A stretch of 36,828 bases of DNA from Ignavibacteria bacterium (lineage in GTDB: Bacteria; Bacteroidota; Ignavibacteria; Kapaibacteriales; Kapaibacteriaceae), in the NCBI GenBank assembly GCA_013204605.1, contig JABMNI010000079.1:1-36828 (forward strand). Direction: 5' to 3'. The translations under genes and the position numbers were made by a program. Of this stretch, positions 28,185 through 36,828 are shown piece after piece (the first letter of the stretch is position 1; each line of letters starts with the position of its first letter). Under the pieces are notes generated by a model. That model saw only the letters and a list, made by a program, of their open reading frames with translations. It was not told the DNA's origin and searched no databases.

Positions 28185-30207
28185 TTAATGGGCTCTCTTG
28201 ATTTCAGGAGAGCCTTCCTGCGCCGTTTGATTCTGTGCAGTGCTTATTTTCTCAAGCCAGTACGTACTGAGTGTGCCCTTGCCTTTAACAATCACCCCCA
28301 AACGTGGAATGCAGTTAAATTGGTGACAGATAGGTGACTTGCTGAGCGCCAGTGCAAATTGTTCCGACACATGAATTTTACCAGGCATTGAGGTTTGTTC
28401 CATACGTGCGGCAACATTCACGGCGTCGCCCCATATGTCGTACGCAGTTCTGCTGTGGCCAATCACACCGGCAACAACGGGTCCGTTGTGGAGGCCTATT
28501 CTGACGTTGATATCAGCCATATCTCGGGTCCAAGAAGTGTCGGCCATATCACTTAGGCATTTGCAATACCAACTCATTCATACTGGTTAGCAAATCAACA
28601 GCAGCCAATGCAGCTGCTCCTACGTTATCGGTCATTGGTTCGGGAAGGCCCGACACAGCCAAATACGCGTCGCCTATAGTTTTGATTTTCGTGAGTTTAT
28701 GGCGGATCATTACTTTGTCTGCCGCTGCAAAAACGGCATCGAGCAAGTAGATAAGGTGAACTGGTGGAATGCGAGAGGCTAAGCTAGTAAAGTCCACCAT
28801 ATCCAAAAAGAGCACCGACACATTATCGTACGTATCGGCAATCTTTTTTTCACCCTTCAATAATCTATCAGCAATTGAAGCAGGTAATATTGAATGCAGT
28901 AACGCTTCGCGTTCCAATGCAATGGTACGTTCGCGTTCCACCTGCTTGCGTTCATCTGAAAGCCGTTGCTCAGATTCCATCATGAGGAACTGACGTTGTG
29001 TTTCCAGACCGATTAAATCAGATTCTATCTGTGAAGCCCGCTCGTGAAAAACCAAAGCCGTTTCAAAATCTCCTTTGAGTTTGCTGATATGATATATCAA
29101 CGAGGTTGCATCGAATTGCTCTCTAATCCTACCTTGACTCACGGCTTCATCTAGACAGCTCTGAGCTATCGTCATGGCTTCGTCAATATTGCCTTCAATA
29201 ATACACAGCTCGGCAAGGTTAATGGCAAGCTCTAACAGTAGCAAATTATTCCCTGTGCTACGTAACTCTTCCTCGATTGACGCAGCCAATTGACGCGCTT
29301 CAGCAGCTTTATCTGAACGTATCAGCAAGTTGATTTTGGAAACAGTTGCTCCTAACCGAATCTTGTGGTCTCCTACTTTTTCAGAATATTCAATTGCACG
29401 TACCACATGAGGAAAAGCTTCGTCAGTGTTCCCCATGCTAGCGTACACATTGCCAAGGTTCCCATGCACACTTGCCAGCCCTGCCTGATCGTTAGCCTTC
29501 ATGCGTAATTCAAGAGCTCTGTGTAACCACTCAAGTGCCTTTTTGTAATCGCCAGTGTTACGGTATAGAATTCCAATGTTTCCAGTTACTCGCCGAATTC
29601 CAGATTCGTCGTTTAATTCTTCGTGAATGGTGAGCGCGCGCAAGTAGTACTCAAGTGCAAGGGGGTAGTTTGAAGTGTGCAAATACAAATTTCCAATGTT
29701 GCCGATAATCACGGCTTCATCAGTTAATGATTTGTTTGCACGGTGAAGGGCTAATGCATCTTCAAAGTATTTCAGTGCTACAGTGTTCTCACCCTTGTGT
29801 CTGTATAGTGATCCAAGGTTGCCTGTCACCTTTGCTACACCATCGGTATCGCCCAATTCCGAAAACAAATCCAACGAAATGCAATACCATTTGTTCGAGT
29901 CATCCAGTAGCGCTGTTTTGAAAAAAATGTTCCCCAACATTCTCGCAACGGCTGCTTGCTCCAATGTAAGGTTCTACGTGGAAAAAGATTCGAACGCTGC
30001 CTGAAGTTTAACAACGGCCTGATCGTTTTTCGATTCCAATAGTGCACACACACCCAAATACTTGTCCAAATAGGCCAAGTGACTTGCATTCCCGTCAACC
30101 AGCTGCTCCATTTATTTGCACACCTTATGCAGGTCATCAGACTTCTGCCCAATGGTGAACTGCTCGGCTTGTTCAATGAGTTTCTCTATGGAGTTGGTTT
30201 CAATCAA
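28185..30207 (-). pseudogene. Decayed TPR-class III adenylate cyclase
   Basis: Read on the minus strand, coding sense starts near 30207 and gives a helical N-terminus. At least seven tetratricopeptide repeats follow (GNLGSLYRHKGENTVALKYF and similar), then a coiled coil and a class III cyclase domain. Three lesions interrupt it. An in-frame TAA lies at 30112-30114, an in-frame TAG at 29974-29976, and a one-base frame change close to 28549 splits the cyclase domain. Protein similarity is continuous across all three. Catalytic residues survive in the pieces: metal Asp in FLDMVDFT and GDAYLAV, Lys in IKTIGDAY, Asp in YDIWGD, and Asn and Arg in NVAARME. The Lys/Asp pair indicates ATP rather than GTP. 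Two other explanations are sequencing errors or reinitiation from ATG 30111, which follows AAGGTG. Confidence 0.8.
28191..28214. terminator. Weak hairpin between convergent gyrB and cyclase remnant
   Basis: GGCTCTC (28191-28197) and GAGAGCC (28208-28214) form a 7-bp stem with a 10-base loop, 20 bases after the gyrB stop. It overlaps the last codons of the cyclase remnant and no T run follows on either strand. A terminator role is only possible. Confidence 0.3.
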
Positions 30208-30243
30208 GCTACAAACTTCGAAAAAAAATCGCGTGTTGGTTGC

Positions 30244-30276
30244 AAAAAAAAAATGGGCAACCCGAAAGGGCTGCCC
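30244..30276 (-). terminator. Rho-independent terminator of ahcY
   Basis: On the minus strand a 9-bp stem with one mismatch (GGGCAGCCC and GGGTTGCCC arms, 30268-30276 and 30255-30263) closes a four-base TTTC loop. It is followed after one A by ten T residues (30244-30253). This is a textbook intrinsic terminator about 50 bases after the ahcY stop codon. It separates ahcY from the cyclase remnant. Confidence 0.88.
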
Positions 30277-30326
30277 AAGATAAAATCAACTACTATGAAT
30301 TGACACTAGAAAATCAGATGGTGCAA

Positions 30327-31910
30327 TTAATAGCGGTAGTAGTCAGGCTTGTACGGACCCTTCACGGCCACACCAATGTACTCAGCTTGCTCTGGTGTAA
30401 GAACGTCCAACACAACACCAATCTTCTTCAAGTGCAAACGAGCAACTTTTTCATCAAGGTGCTTAGGAAGTACATACACTTCGTTTTTGTAATTCTTGTA
30501 GTTCAACCAAAGTTCTAGTTGAGCTAGAGTTTGGTTAGTAAAGGAGTTCGACATAACGAACGACGGATGGCCCATGGCGCAACCAAGATTCACTAAACGA
30601 CCTTCGGCCAAAATAATAATGTCCTTACCACCCACACGGTACAGGTCAACCTGCGGTTTAATCTCGACACGTTTCTTGCCATAATGCTTGTTCAACCAAG
30701 CCATGTCAATTTCATTGTCGAAGTGACCAATGTTACAAACAATTGCCTTGTCCTTCATGGCCAAGAAATGTTCCTTGGCAACAATATTTTTATTTCCGGT
30801 AGCCGTAACAATAATGTCGGCCTCTTTAACAGCCTTCAACATCTTCTTCACTTCAAATCCGTCCATAGCTGCTTGCAACGCGCAAATCGGATCAATCTCC
30901 GATACAATCACGCGTACCCCAGCCCCCTTCAATGATGCAGCTGAACCCTTTCCAACATCGCCGTAGCCGGCAACAACGGCAACTTTTCCAGCCATCATTA
31001 CATCGGTTGCTCTGCGAATTGCATCAACCAACGATTCTTTGCAACCATACTTATTATCGAACTTGCTTTTCGTTACCGAATCGTTAACGTTAATCGCCGG
31101 CATTGGAAGTGTGCCTTTTTTCATGCGTTCGAATAAGCGGTGAACGCCCGTAGTAGTCTCTTCCGACAATCCGCGAATTTCGGGAATCATTTCCGGATAT
31201 TTGTCCAATACCATGTTGGTCAAATCGCCACCGTCATCGAGAATCATGTTAAGGGGCTTTCTGTCTTTCCCAAAAAACAATGTCTGCTCGATACACCATT
31301 CAAATTCCTCCTCGGTCATACCCTTCCATGCAAAAACCGGAACGCCAGCTTTAGCAATGGCAGCGGCTGCATGGTTTTGCGTTGAGAAGATGTTGCAGCT
31401 CGACCATGTTACTTCGGCACCAAGGTCGACCAAGGTTTCAATTAACACGGCTGTTTGAATTGTCATGTGTAAACAGCCGGCTATCCTAGCCCCCTTCAAT
31501 GGTTTTTTACCCTTGAATTCTTCGCGCAAACTCATTAAGCCGGGCATCTCTGCTTCGGCTAACATGATTTCTTTGCGTCCCCATTCCGCTGCGGCAAGAT
31601 CGGCAACGCAGTACTGATTTGCTTTGTGGGCAAACACATTCTTCGTAACGCGTGCCGGAAGTGGCATCATCTTGTCGATGAGTTTTGGCGTAGTTTTTTT
31701 TGCGTCAACTTTTACAGTTTTTTTTGCGTCAGCTTTTGCAGTTTTCTTTGCTTCAGCTTTTACCGTTTTCTTTGCGTCAACTTTTACGACCTTCTTAGGT
31801 GTCGCTTTGGCCTCGCCATTTTTTGCCGCACCGTTTGTAGCTGCGCCGTTTGAAGCTGCACCTTCGGTGGTTACTTTTTTGTTCGATTTCTTTTTCGACG
31901 ATACTGACAT
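30327..31910 (-). CDS. ahcY: Adenosylhomocysteinase with lysine-rich N-terminal extension
   Basis: The enzyme hydrolyses S-adenosylhomocysteine to adenosine and homocysteine with bound NAD. Core features are [20 protein letters not shown], [21 protein letters not shown] segments, the NAD fold [34 protein letters not shown] and the C-terminal KPDYYRY. At 527 residues it is longer than usual. The first ~78 residues are an extension of Lys, Ala, Thr, Val and Asp containing about four eight-residue repeats of the V-D-A-K-K-T-V-K type (DNA ~31690-31790). The ribosome site AAGGAGT directly precedes ATG 31910, so the extension is likely translated. It lies 25 bases after metK: the two enzymes complete SAM use and SAH removal. 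Confidence 0.95.
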   Translation of the reverse strand: MSVSSKKKSNKKVTTEGAASNGAATNGAAKNGEAKATPKKVVKVDAKKTVKAEAKKTAKADAKKTVKVDAKKTTPKLIDKMMPLPARVTKNVFAHKANQYCVADLAAAEWGRKEIMLAEAEMPGLMSLREEFKGKKPLKGARIAGCLHMTIQTAVLIETLVDLGAEVTWSSCNIFSTQNHAAAAIAKAGVPVFAWKGMTEEEFEWCIEQTLFFGKDRKPLNMILDDGGDLTNMVLDKYPEMIPEIRGLSEETTTGVHRLFERMKKGTLPMPAINVNDSVTKSKFDNKYGCKESLVDAIRRATDVMMAGKVAVVAGYGDVGKGSAASLKGAGVRVIVSEIDPICALQAAMDGFEVKKMLKAVKEADIIVTATGNKNIVAKEHFLAMKDKAIVCNIGHFDNEIDMAWLNKHYGKKRVEIKPQVDLYRVGGKDIIILAEGRLVNLGCAMGHPSFVMSNSFTNQTLAQLELWLNYKNYKNEVYVLPKHLDEKVARLHLKKIGVVLDVLTPEQAEYIGVAVKGPYKPDYYRY

Positions 31911-31935
31911 AGGTACTCCTTGTTATGCTAATTCT

Positions 31936-33081
31936 TTATGCTAATTCTTTTTTAAACATGTCAACCAAATCCAGGTGTTCCCATGGGAACTGGTGGCGAC
32001 CAAAATGACCGTACGATGCGGTCTCGCGATAGATAGGACGGCGAAGGTCCAGACGTTTGATAATTCCATCGGGAGAAAGATCGACGTTCTTTTTAATTGC
32101 TTCGGTGATTAATGCACCCGGAATTCTTGTGGATCCGTGAGTGTCTACGTGAATCGAAACTGGCTCGGCAACACCAATGGCGTATGCCAACTGAATTGTA
32201 CACTCGTTAACGATTCCGGCAGCAACAATATTTTTTGCAAGGTGACGCGCCGCGTACGCCGCTGAACGGTCAACCTTGGTTGGATCCTTACCAGAGAAAG
32301 CGCCACCACCGTGAGGGGCTTTGCCACCGTAGGTATCCACGATTATTTTTCTACCCGTTAGACCAGTGTCGCCGTGAGGTCCACCAATTACAAACGTACC
32401 AGTTGGATTAATGTGAAACTTTGTATCGGCGGTAATCAAATGCTCCGGTATAACCGCTTTAACAACGTTCTGAATTACATCTTCGCGAATGCGTTTTTGT
32501 GCTTGATCCATTGGATCGTGCTGCGTTGAAACCACAACGGTATCAACTCTGATTACTTCGTTGTTGTCTCCGTACACTACAGACACTTGCGCCTTTGCAT
32601 CGGGACGCAAATAGGGCATAAGCATATCGTTTGTTTTACGAATATCTGCCAAGCGTTTTACCAACTTGTGCGAGTAATAAATTGCTGCCGGCATATACTC
32701 ATCAGTTTCCATGCAGGCGTAACCAAACATCATGCCTTGGTCACCGGCACCACCGGTATCAACACCAGCAGCAATATCTGGTGACTGACGATTGATAACG
32801 TTTAGTACGGCGCAAGAATCGGCATCAAACCGATACTCGGCGCGAGTGTAACCGATGTCGCGAATTACTTCGCGAACAACATCTGGAAGATCAATGTATG
32901 TGGTGGTAGTTATTTCGCCCCCTACCACAATCATTCCGGTGGCGGCAAAACATTCGCAGGCAACGCGGCCCATGGGATCTTCTGATAAGACTTTGTCTAG
33001 AACGGCATCGGAAACCTGATCGCAGATTTTATCCGGATGTCCTTCCGACACAGATTCAGAAGTAAAAATGTACGTGCTCAT
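31936..33081 (-). CDS. metK: S-adenosylmethionine synthetase
   Basis: The enzyme makes SAM from methionine and ATP. The 381-residue protein has [21 protein letters not shown] at the start, [12 protein letters not shown], the ATP-binding [21 protein letters not shown] and [22 protein letters not shown]. All are canonical. The 3' end carries a perfect 13-bp tandem duplication (31923-31935 and 31936-31948) that includes the stop codon. It is followed at once by ahcY. No SAM riboswitch is visible in the 30-base gap upstream. Confidence 0.97.
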   Translation of the reverse strand: MSTYIFTSESVSEGHPDKICDQVSDAVLDKVLSEDPMGRVACECFAATGMIVVGGEITTTTYIDLPDVVREVIRDIGYTRAEYRFDADSCAVLNVINRQSPDIAAGVDTGGAGDQGMMFGYACMETDEYMPAAIYYSHKLVKRLADIRKTNDMLMPYLRPDAKAQVSVVYGDNNEVIRVDTVVVSTQHDPMDQAQKRIREDVIQNVVKAVIPEHLITADTKFHINPTGTFVIGGPHGDTGLTGRKIIVDTYGGKAPHGGGAFSGKDPTKVDRSAAYAARHLAKNIVAAGIVNECTIQLAYAIGVAEPVSIHVDTHGSTRIPGALITEAIKKNVDLSPDGIIKRLDLRRPIYRETASYGHFGRHQFPWEHLDLVDMFKKELA

Positions 33082-33111
33082 TTTAGTTTTTACAGTTCAA
33101 AAAAAAATATT

Positions 33112-34092
33112 TTACTGAGTTAGGCGGACAATAGAAGCGTCGCCAATATTTATACTGGCAAACCGACCTGAAACTTGGGCGTTCTCCCCAATAATCGACC
33201 TGTCCAAAGAAATGTGACTCACCGTAGCATTGTCACAAATAATACTATCACGAACAATGCTGTTGCGTACCACAGCCCCCTTTGAAATAGAAGCGTTGGG
33301 TCCAATCACACAGTGTTCAACAATCGCAGTTGGATCAATATGAACCGGTGGAATTACCACAACGCCCGGAGGCGACGCGTACTTCGTAGTGCGCTGATTA
33401 AGTAGGAATCGGTTTGTTTCTAAAAGGGTCTCAGGCTCGCCGCAGTCATGCCATCCTTCTACGTTAAAAGTTGTAAACTTTTCGCCGCGGTCAACCATTA
33501 ATTGCAGAGCATCCGTCAATTGATACTCGCCCTTAGTTTTAATGTCGTTCTTAATTAAATAGTCTAAAGATTCAGCCAGAATGCGTGGGTTCTTTATATA
33601 GTACAAACCAACCAAGGCATCGTGCGAAACTGCTGTTTCGGGTTTTTCAACCAATCGTACTACGAACGACTCATTCTGAATTACAACGCCAAATCTTTTA
33701 GGATCATCAACATGCTTCACACCCAAGGTTGAAAAAGCTGCAGTGTTCAACACACTTAGGTCAACGTCGAAAACAGTGTCACCCAGAATTATCAGAACCG
33801 GCTCATCCAAAAGTGTTTCTCGAGCAACCCAAATAGCGTGTCCTAGCCCCTTCATCTCAACCTGATCCACAAAGTCACATTCCAGCGCATAATTTGTACG
33901 CACATAGTCTTCTACCAGGTCGCCCATGTAGCCGGTGATAATAGTAGCACCAGAAACACCTTGAACTGTAAGTGCATCAAGAATATGACCAAGAATGGGT
34001 TTCCCTGCAACGTTCACCAGAACCTTGGGGAGCGTGTGGGTGTGCGGCCGAAGGCGCGTTCCAACGCCTGCAACCGGAATTATAGCTCGCAT
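33112..34092 (-). CDS. NDP-sugar pyrophosphorylase (nucleotidyltransferase with beta-helix tail)
   Basis: The 326-residue protein has the sugar-phosphate nucleotidyltransferase signature AIIPVAGVGTRLRPHTHTLPK at the N-terminus, ILGDTVFDVD as the metal-binding region, RFGVV and LVEKPE. GEYQLTDALQLMVDRGEKF and GWHDCGEPETLLETN follow, as in RmlA/GlmU-like pyrophosphorylases. The last ~85 residues are hexapeptide repeats forming a left-handed beta-helix (VIGPNASISKGAVVRNSIV). The exact sugar (glucose-1-phosphate versus another) is not settled by the sequence. It lies between metK and the lytic transglycosylase, so a cell-envelope polysaccharide role is plausible. Confidence 0.88.
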   Translation of the reverse strand: MRAIIPVAGVGTRLRPHTHTLPKVLVNVAGKPILGHILDALTVQGVSGATIITGYMGDLVEDYVRTNYALECDFVDQVEMKGLGHAIWVARETLLDEPVLIILGDTVFDVDLSVLNTAAFSTLGVKHVDDPKRFGVVIQNESFVVRLVEKPETAVSHDALVGLYYIKNPRILAESLDYLIKNDIKTKGEYQLTDALQLMVDRGEKFTTFNVEGWHDCGEPETLLETNRFLLNQRTTKYASPPGVVVIPPVHIDPTAIVEHCVIGPNASISKGAVVRNSIVRDSIICDNATVSHISLDRSIIGENAQVSGRFASINIGDASIVRLTQ

Positions 34093-34124
34093 AGACTACA
34101 AAGATACGTCACTGAAAAGATACG

Positions 34125-36581
34125 TCACTGAAGTCGGATACGCTGTCCAGGGTGAATCACGCTCGAATTTCTCAACGACGGGTTTTTTCGACGAATGTCT
34201 TCGATACTCACGCCGAATTTATCCGCTATGGTTGTTAGTGCATCGCCTGCGCGAACGCGGTACGTTTTTGGAAGTTTTTTCGACGTCGAAGTGCCCGCAC
34301 TACCTTTTTGCGTAGCCGTAGTGAACACCTTTAGGCGCGATCCGCTATAAATCGTCGTCCCGTCAACTTCGTCAGCATTCCATCTTTTCAAGTCGTCCTC
34401 GGCCACCGAATACAGGGCTGCAATGCTTCCCAGACTCTCCCCGGCACGCACTTTATGGGTAAGGGGCTTTCCAGACGGTTTAAACCGATCGATGGCTGCA
34501 AGTTCAGATTTGCTCAGTTGCGATTCTACCTTGATTACTTTGCCGGCCCGAAGCGCAGCATTCTTTTTCATGTTGTTGAGGTCGCGAATGCGATTTTCGG
34601 TTGTTCCATACAACGTTGAAATGGAACCGAGTGATTCACCTTTTGCTACGGTATGATCAACCACTCTGTTTACGCTAAGGCGTTCTACCGATGCGCTAGA
34701 GTTTGGCCTATCTACCACGGCAACTATCAAGGCATCGCCGATTACGATATTCTCCTTGTCGTACGCAATATCGTTCCAGTTACGCAGGTCGGCAATGCGC
34801 ACGCCATAGCGTCGGGCAATATTGGTCAGGTTATCACCGCTGGCAACCACGTGGGTGATTTGAGACCTACTTGGTTCGTTCCTAGCAGTGGTGCTGCCTG
34901 TGCGTGCAACCGTTGTTTCGATTTTAGGTGCGGGTGTTGTTTCGTTTTTGGGTGCAAGTGCTGTTTCGTTTTTAGGTGCAGGTGTAACGGCAGCAACTGA
35001 AACTTCAGTCTCAACCTCTGTGGCTCCAATTGGAATACGCAACGAAGCGCCTCTACGAAGCCGGCTCTTGTAACCTTTTATGCCATTAATGCTAGCAATT
35101 TCTGAGGCCGAAGCACCGTACTTGCGCGAAATGCTCGACAGCGTTTCACCGCGGGCAACCACATGGGTCATCCATGGACGCTTAGCCTCATCCGTAAGCA
35201 CCACAAAACGCCGGTGAAATGACTCACGCGTTCCGCCTGGAATTTTCAGGTTATAGGTTTTTGAAGGGGGCGTACAAGAGCGGACTAATTCGGGGTTGAG
35301 CCCCTTTAAAGAATCCATTGGAATGTCGGCGCAAACAGCTAGGGCCGACAAATTGACGGCCTCGTTGATTGTATAGATTTCAACATCGTGTGGAGGTTGA
35401 AATGAAAGGGAGTCATCGCTGAAACCATAGGCTTTCCGATCCATGGTGATCATGGTGGTGGCGATGTACAGCGGGACGTAGTTCCTGGTTTCGCGCGGTA
35501 GGAAGTCGCGGATTTCCCAGAAGCTGGTACCAGCGGTGCCGGACTTGCGGATGGCGCGGCGTACCCCGCCTGCACCGCAATTATATGCTGCAAGGGCTAG
35601 TTGCCAATCGCCCAGCTCGTTATAAAGGTCTTTCAGAAAGTGCATGGCCGAGTGAGTGGCTTTTTCAACATCACGGCGTTCGTCAATCCAGAACGAGGTT
35701 TCCAGGTGGTACTGCTCGCCGGTTGACTGGATAAACTGCCACATACCAACGGCTTTTGCGCGCGAAACGGCGTTAGGGTTAAGGCCAGATTCCATCATTG
35801 CTAGGTACACAATTTCAGGCGGCATGCCTTCTTCTTTGGCAATCCTCGATAGCATACCCATCCACTTACCAGTGCGCTCCAGCCACTTTTTCATGAACTT
35901 GCGTCCACGGTCGCCCGACAAAAACGCAAGATTCTTCTCTACAAATTCGTTGTAATCAAGGGCGATGGTAGTTATGGCCGGCGATACTCGCGGCGCTACA
36001 TTTGGAACGGTCAGTGTTTCAACGGTAGGTCGGGCGGCATCAACTTCTTCGAATAACCTATCGCGCAGCACAAAGATCGAGGAGTTTTCATCCAGTTTAT
36101 CGATGTTCTGAACATAGGCTTCATAATCTTCAATAATCGACTGGACCAAATCAGTAAAATCTGCATTCGCTTCGATATTCGGAATCGATGCCAATTCATT
36201 AAGCATACCGATGGCCAATTCAAATTGTTCGGCTGCTTTTGCAGTATCGTGCTTTTCCACAAGCTGCAAAGCTTTTAGGTACTTCTGCCTAGCCCGTTCC
36301 AATTGCTGAACTACATCGTCCCCAAAACGGTCTATTCGCGCTTCGGTCTTACTCTCATCTAAATCACTAAACTCATCAGGAAACACGGGACTAATCCGCT
36401 TAGTCGAATCCGATAACTGCATTGCAGGAGCCTGCAACGCGGTGAACTGCATCGAATTTAACGAAGCTAGAGGTTCACTATTCACCTCTCCGCTCAATGA
36501 GGAAGCAACTGCGAAAGTGGCCGAAGCCAACAATGCAACAAAACAAGCGCCTAGGCGCCGGGGTATGATTTGATAAACCAT
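34125..36581 (-). CDS. MltD-like membrane-bound lytic transglycosylase with five LysM domains
   Basis: The 818-residue protein has a signal peptide (LGACFVALLASATFAVASS) and a ~180-residue helical region. An SLT transglycosylase domain at about residues 235-400 carries the catalytic Glu in YLAMMESGLNPNAVS, plus AVGMWQFIQSTGEQY and LALAAYNCGAGGVRRAI. A degenerate LysM-like segment (VNLSALAVCADIPMDSLKGLNPE) comes next. Five LysM repeats follow, opening HVVARGETLSSIS, HVVASGDNLTNIA, HTVAKGESLGSIS, HKVRAGESLGSIA and YRVRAGDALTTIA. It cleaves peptidoglycan glycan strands with LysM anchoring to the wall. A linker of A-P-K-N-E-T-T-P repeats sits between LysM 1 and 2. The 3' end contains a perfect 16-bp tandem duplication (34101-34116, 34117-34132) spanning the stop. 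Confidence 0.93.
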   Translation of the reverse strand: MVYQIIPRRLGACFVALLASATFAVASSLSGEVNSEPLASLNSMQFTALQAPAMQLSDSTKRISPVFPDEFSDLDESKTEARIDRFGDDVVQQLERARQKYLKALQLVEKHDTAKAAEQFELAIGMLNELASIPNIEANADFTDLVQSIIEDYEAYVQNIDKLDENSSIFVLRDRLFEEVDAARPTVETLTVPNVAPRVSPAITTIALDYNEFVEKNLAFLSGDRGRKFMKKWLERTGKWMGMLSRIAKEEGMPPEIVYLAMMESGLNPNAVSRAKAVGMWQFIQSTGEQYHLETSFWIDERRDVEKATHSAMHFLKDLYNELGDWQLALAAYNCGAGGVRRAIRKSGTAGTSFWEIRDFLPRETRNYVPLYIATTMITMDRKAYGFSDDSLSFQPPHDVEIYTINEAVNLSALAVCADIPMDSLKGLNPELVRSCTPPSKTYNLKIPGGTRESFHRRFVVLTDEAKRPWMTHVVARGETLSSISRKYGASASEIASINGIKGYKSRLRRGASLRIPIGATEVETEVSVAAVTPAPKNETALAPKNETTPAPKIETTVARTGSTTARNEPSRSQITHVVASGDNLTNIARRYGVRIADLRNWNDIAYDKENIVIGDALIVAVVDRPNSSASVERLSVNRVVDHTVAKGESLGSISTLYGTTENRIRDLNNMKKNAALRAGKVIKVESQLSKSELAAIDRFKPSGKPLTHKVRAGESLGSIAALYSVAEDDLKRWNADEVDGTTIYSGSRLKVFTTATQKGSAGTSTSKKLPKTYRVRAGDALTTIADKFGVSIEDIRRKNPSLRNSSVIHPGQRIRLQ

Positions 36582-36630
36582 CCTCGCCCTTTCTTTTAAA
36601 AAACCGAACCTTCACTCCACTGCTAAGTGG

Positions 36631-36662
36631 CAATATAAGGCTAGGGGGCTACCCACGCCAAA
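36631..36662 (-). promoter_or_regulatory. Putative promoter of the transglycosylase gene
   Basis: On the minus strand TTTG (36662-36659) is followed after 21 bases by TATATTG (36637-36631), close to the Bacteroidota TTG / TAnnTTTG pattern. The ribosome site AAAGAAAGGG lies before ATG 36581. The stretch also contains one copy of the G-rich oligomer variant (36644-36650). Confidence 0.35.
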
Positions 36663-36712
36663 CAAAAAGGATTAGTGTAGGATTAATATAAGTTCATAGT
36701 CCGCAAGTACTT

Positions 36713-36828
36713 AATGTGAAAATGTGGAAATGTGAGAATGCCAATCAGTCCAATGTGAAAATGTGGAAATGTGAGAATGCCAATCAGTCCAATGTGAAAA
36801 TGTGGAAATGTGAGAATGCCAATAGGAC
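36713..36828. repeat. 39-bp tandem repeat, three copies at the contig end
   Basis: Copies start at 36713, 36752 and 36791 and are identical until the last few bases of the third, which is cut by the contig end. Each unit is itself built of degenerate octamers (AATGTGAA, AATGTGGA, AATGTGAG, AATGCCAA) plus a seven-base TCAGTCC. There are no spacers and no open reading frame. It probably stopped the assembly here. Confidence 0.9.

Noticed and set aside
28549-28577. Alternative genetic code or systematic stop readthrough to explain the broken cyclase
   Set aside because: TAA, TAG and TGA are all used as normal stops by neighbouring intact genes, and a frame change is needed as well.
29835-30176. 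Separate Trp/Arg-rich minus-strand ORF overlapping the cyclase remnant
   Set aside because: It is the shifted frame of the TPR gene's N-terminus; the other frame gives coherent helical protein despite stops.
33082-33111. SAM or SAH riboswitch upstream of metK or ahcY
   Set aside because: The gaps are only 30 and 25 bases, too short for any known SAM or SAH aptamer, and no conserved fold is visible.
36713-36828. CRISPR-like array at the contig end
   Set aside because: The 39-bp copies are directly adjacent with no variable spacers, and no cas genes are nearby.

Overview
The window looks like one contig of a member of the Bacteroidota/Chlorobiota (FCB) branch, possibly near Ignavibacteria or Kapabacteria; the lineage is inferred from gene content only. 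Supporting signs are two secreted proteins with type IX secretion (T9SS) C-terminal sorting domains, a DUF4835/PorD-type protein, DUF6263-like lipoproteins and Bacteroidota-style promoter elements (TAnnTTTG). Most of the contig has middling GC. The first ~1.68 kb is visibly more AT-rich, begins with a homopolymer C run, and ends where a DUF523 gene breaks off in mid-frame. It is probably a chimeric join or a recently acquired fragment.

Layout. 1-1690: a foreign-looking T9SS cargo protein and a broken DUF523 gene. 1690-2158: repeat-rich spacer. 2159-4932 (minus): two outer-membrane-type proteins, one with a ComEA-like helix-hairpin-helix (HhH) domain. 4934-12122 (plus): porD-like, a tadA-rsmI fusion, tmk, a secreted metalloprotease, proline dehydrogenase and an endonuclease/exonuclease/phosphatase lipoprotein. 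12115-18324 (minus): sucD, ndk, two exported DUF6263-like proteins and a GAF-GAF-degenerate GGDEF protein. 18393-18803 (plus): an OsmC-family protein. 18781-23447 (minus): psd, pssA, purS, purQ, tatA, a tatB-like gene and gatA, tightly packed with start/stop overlaps. 23545-28170 (plus): dnaN, recF, a DUF721/DciA-like gene and gyrB, a replication cluster; dnaA is not in the window. 28185-~30207 (minus): a decayed TPR-adenylate cyclase gene. 30327-36581 (minus): a SLT/LysM lytic transglycosylase, an NDP-sugar pyrophosphorylase, metK and ahcY, the last two forming the SAM/SAH methyl cycle. The contig ends in a 39-bp tandem repeat.

The most striking signal is not a gene. A short oligomer, AAGGGGCT (or AAGGGGGCT), recurs on both strands, mostly inside unrelated housekeeping genes. 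I count 21 copies with AA before the G run, where base composition predicts about one, plus further one-base variants. It often forces otherwise uncommon codons. Its density and lack of strand polarity resemble a DNA uptake sequence, and a ComEA-like HhH outer-membrane-type protein lies in the same window. A second theme is low-complexity repeats or disordered tails attached to housekeeping proteins: SucD, AhcY, GatA, TatB-like, the GAF-GGDEF protein and the transglycosylase. A third is the fusion of TadA to RsmI.
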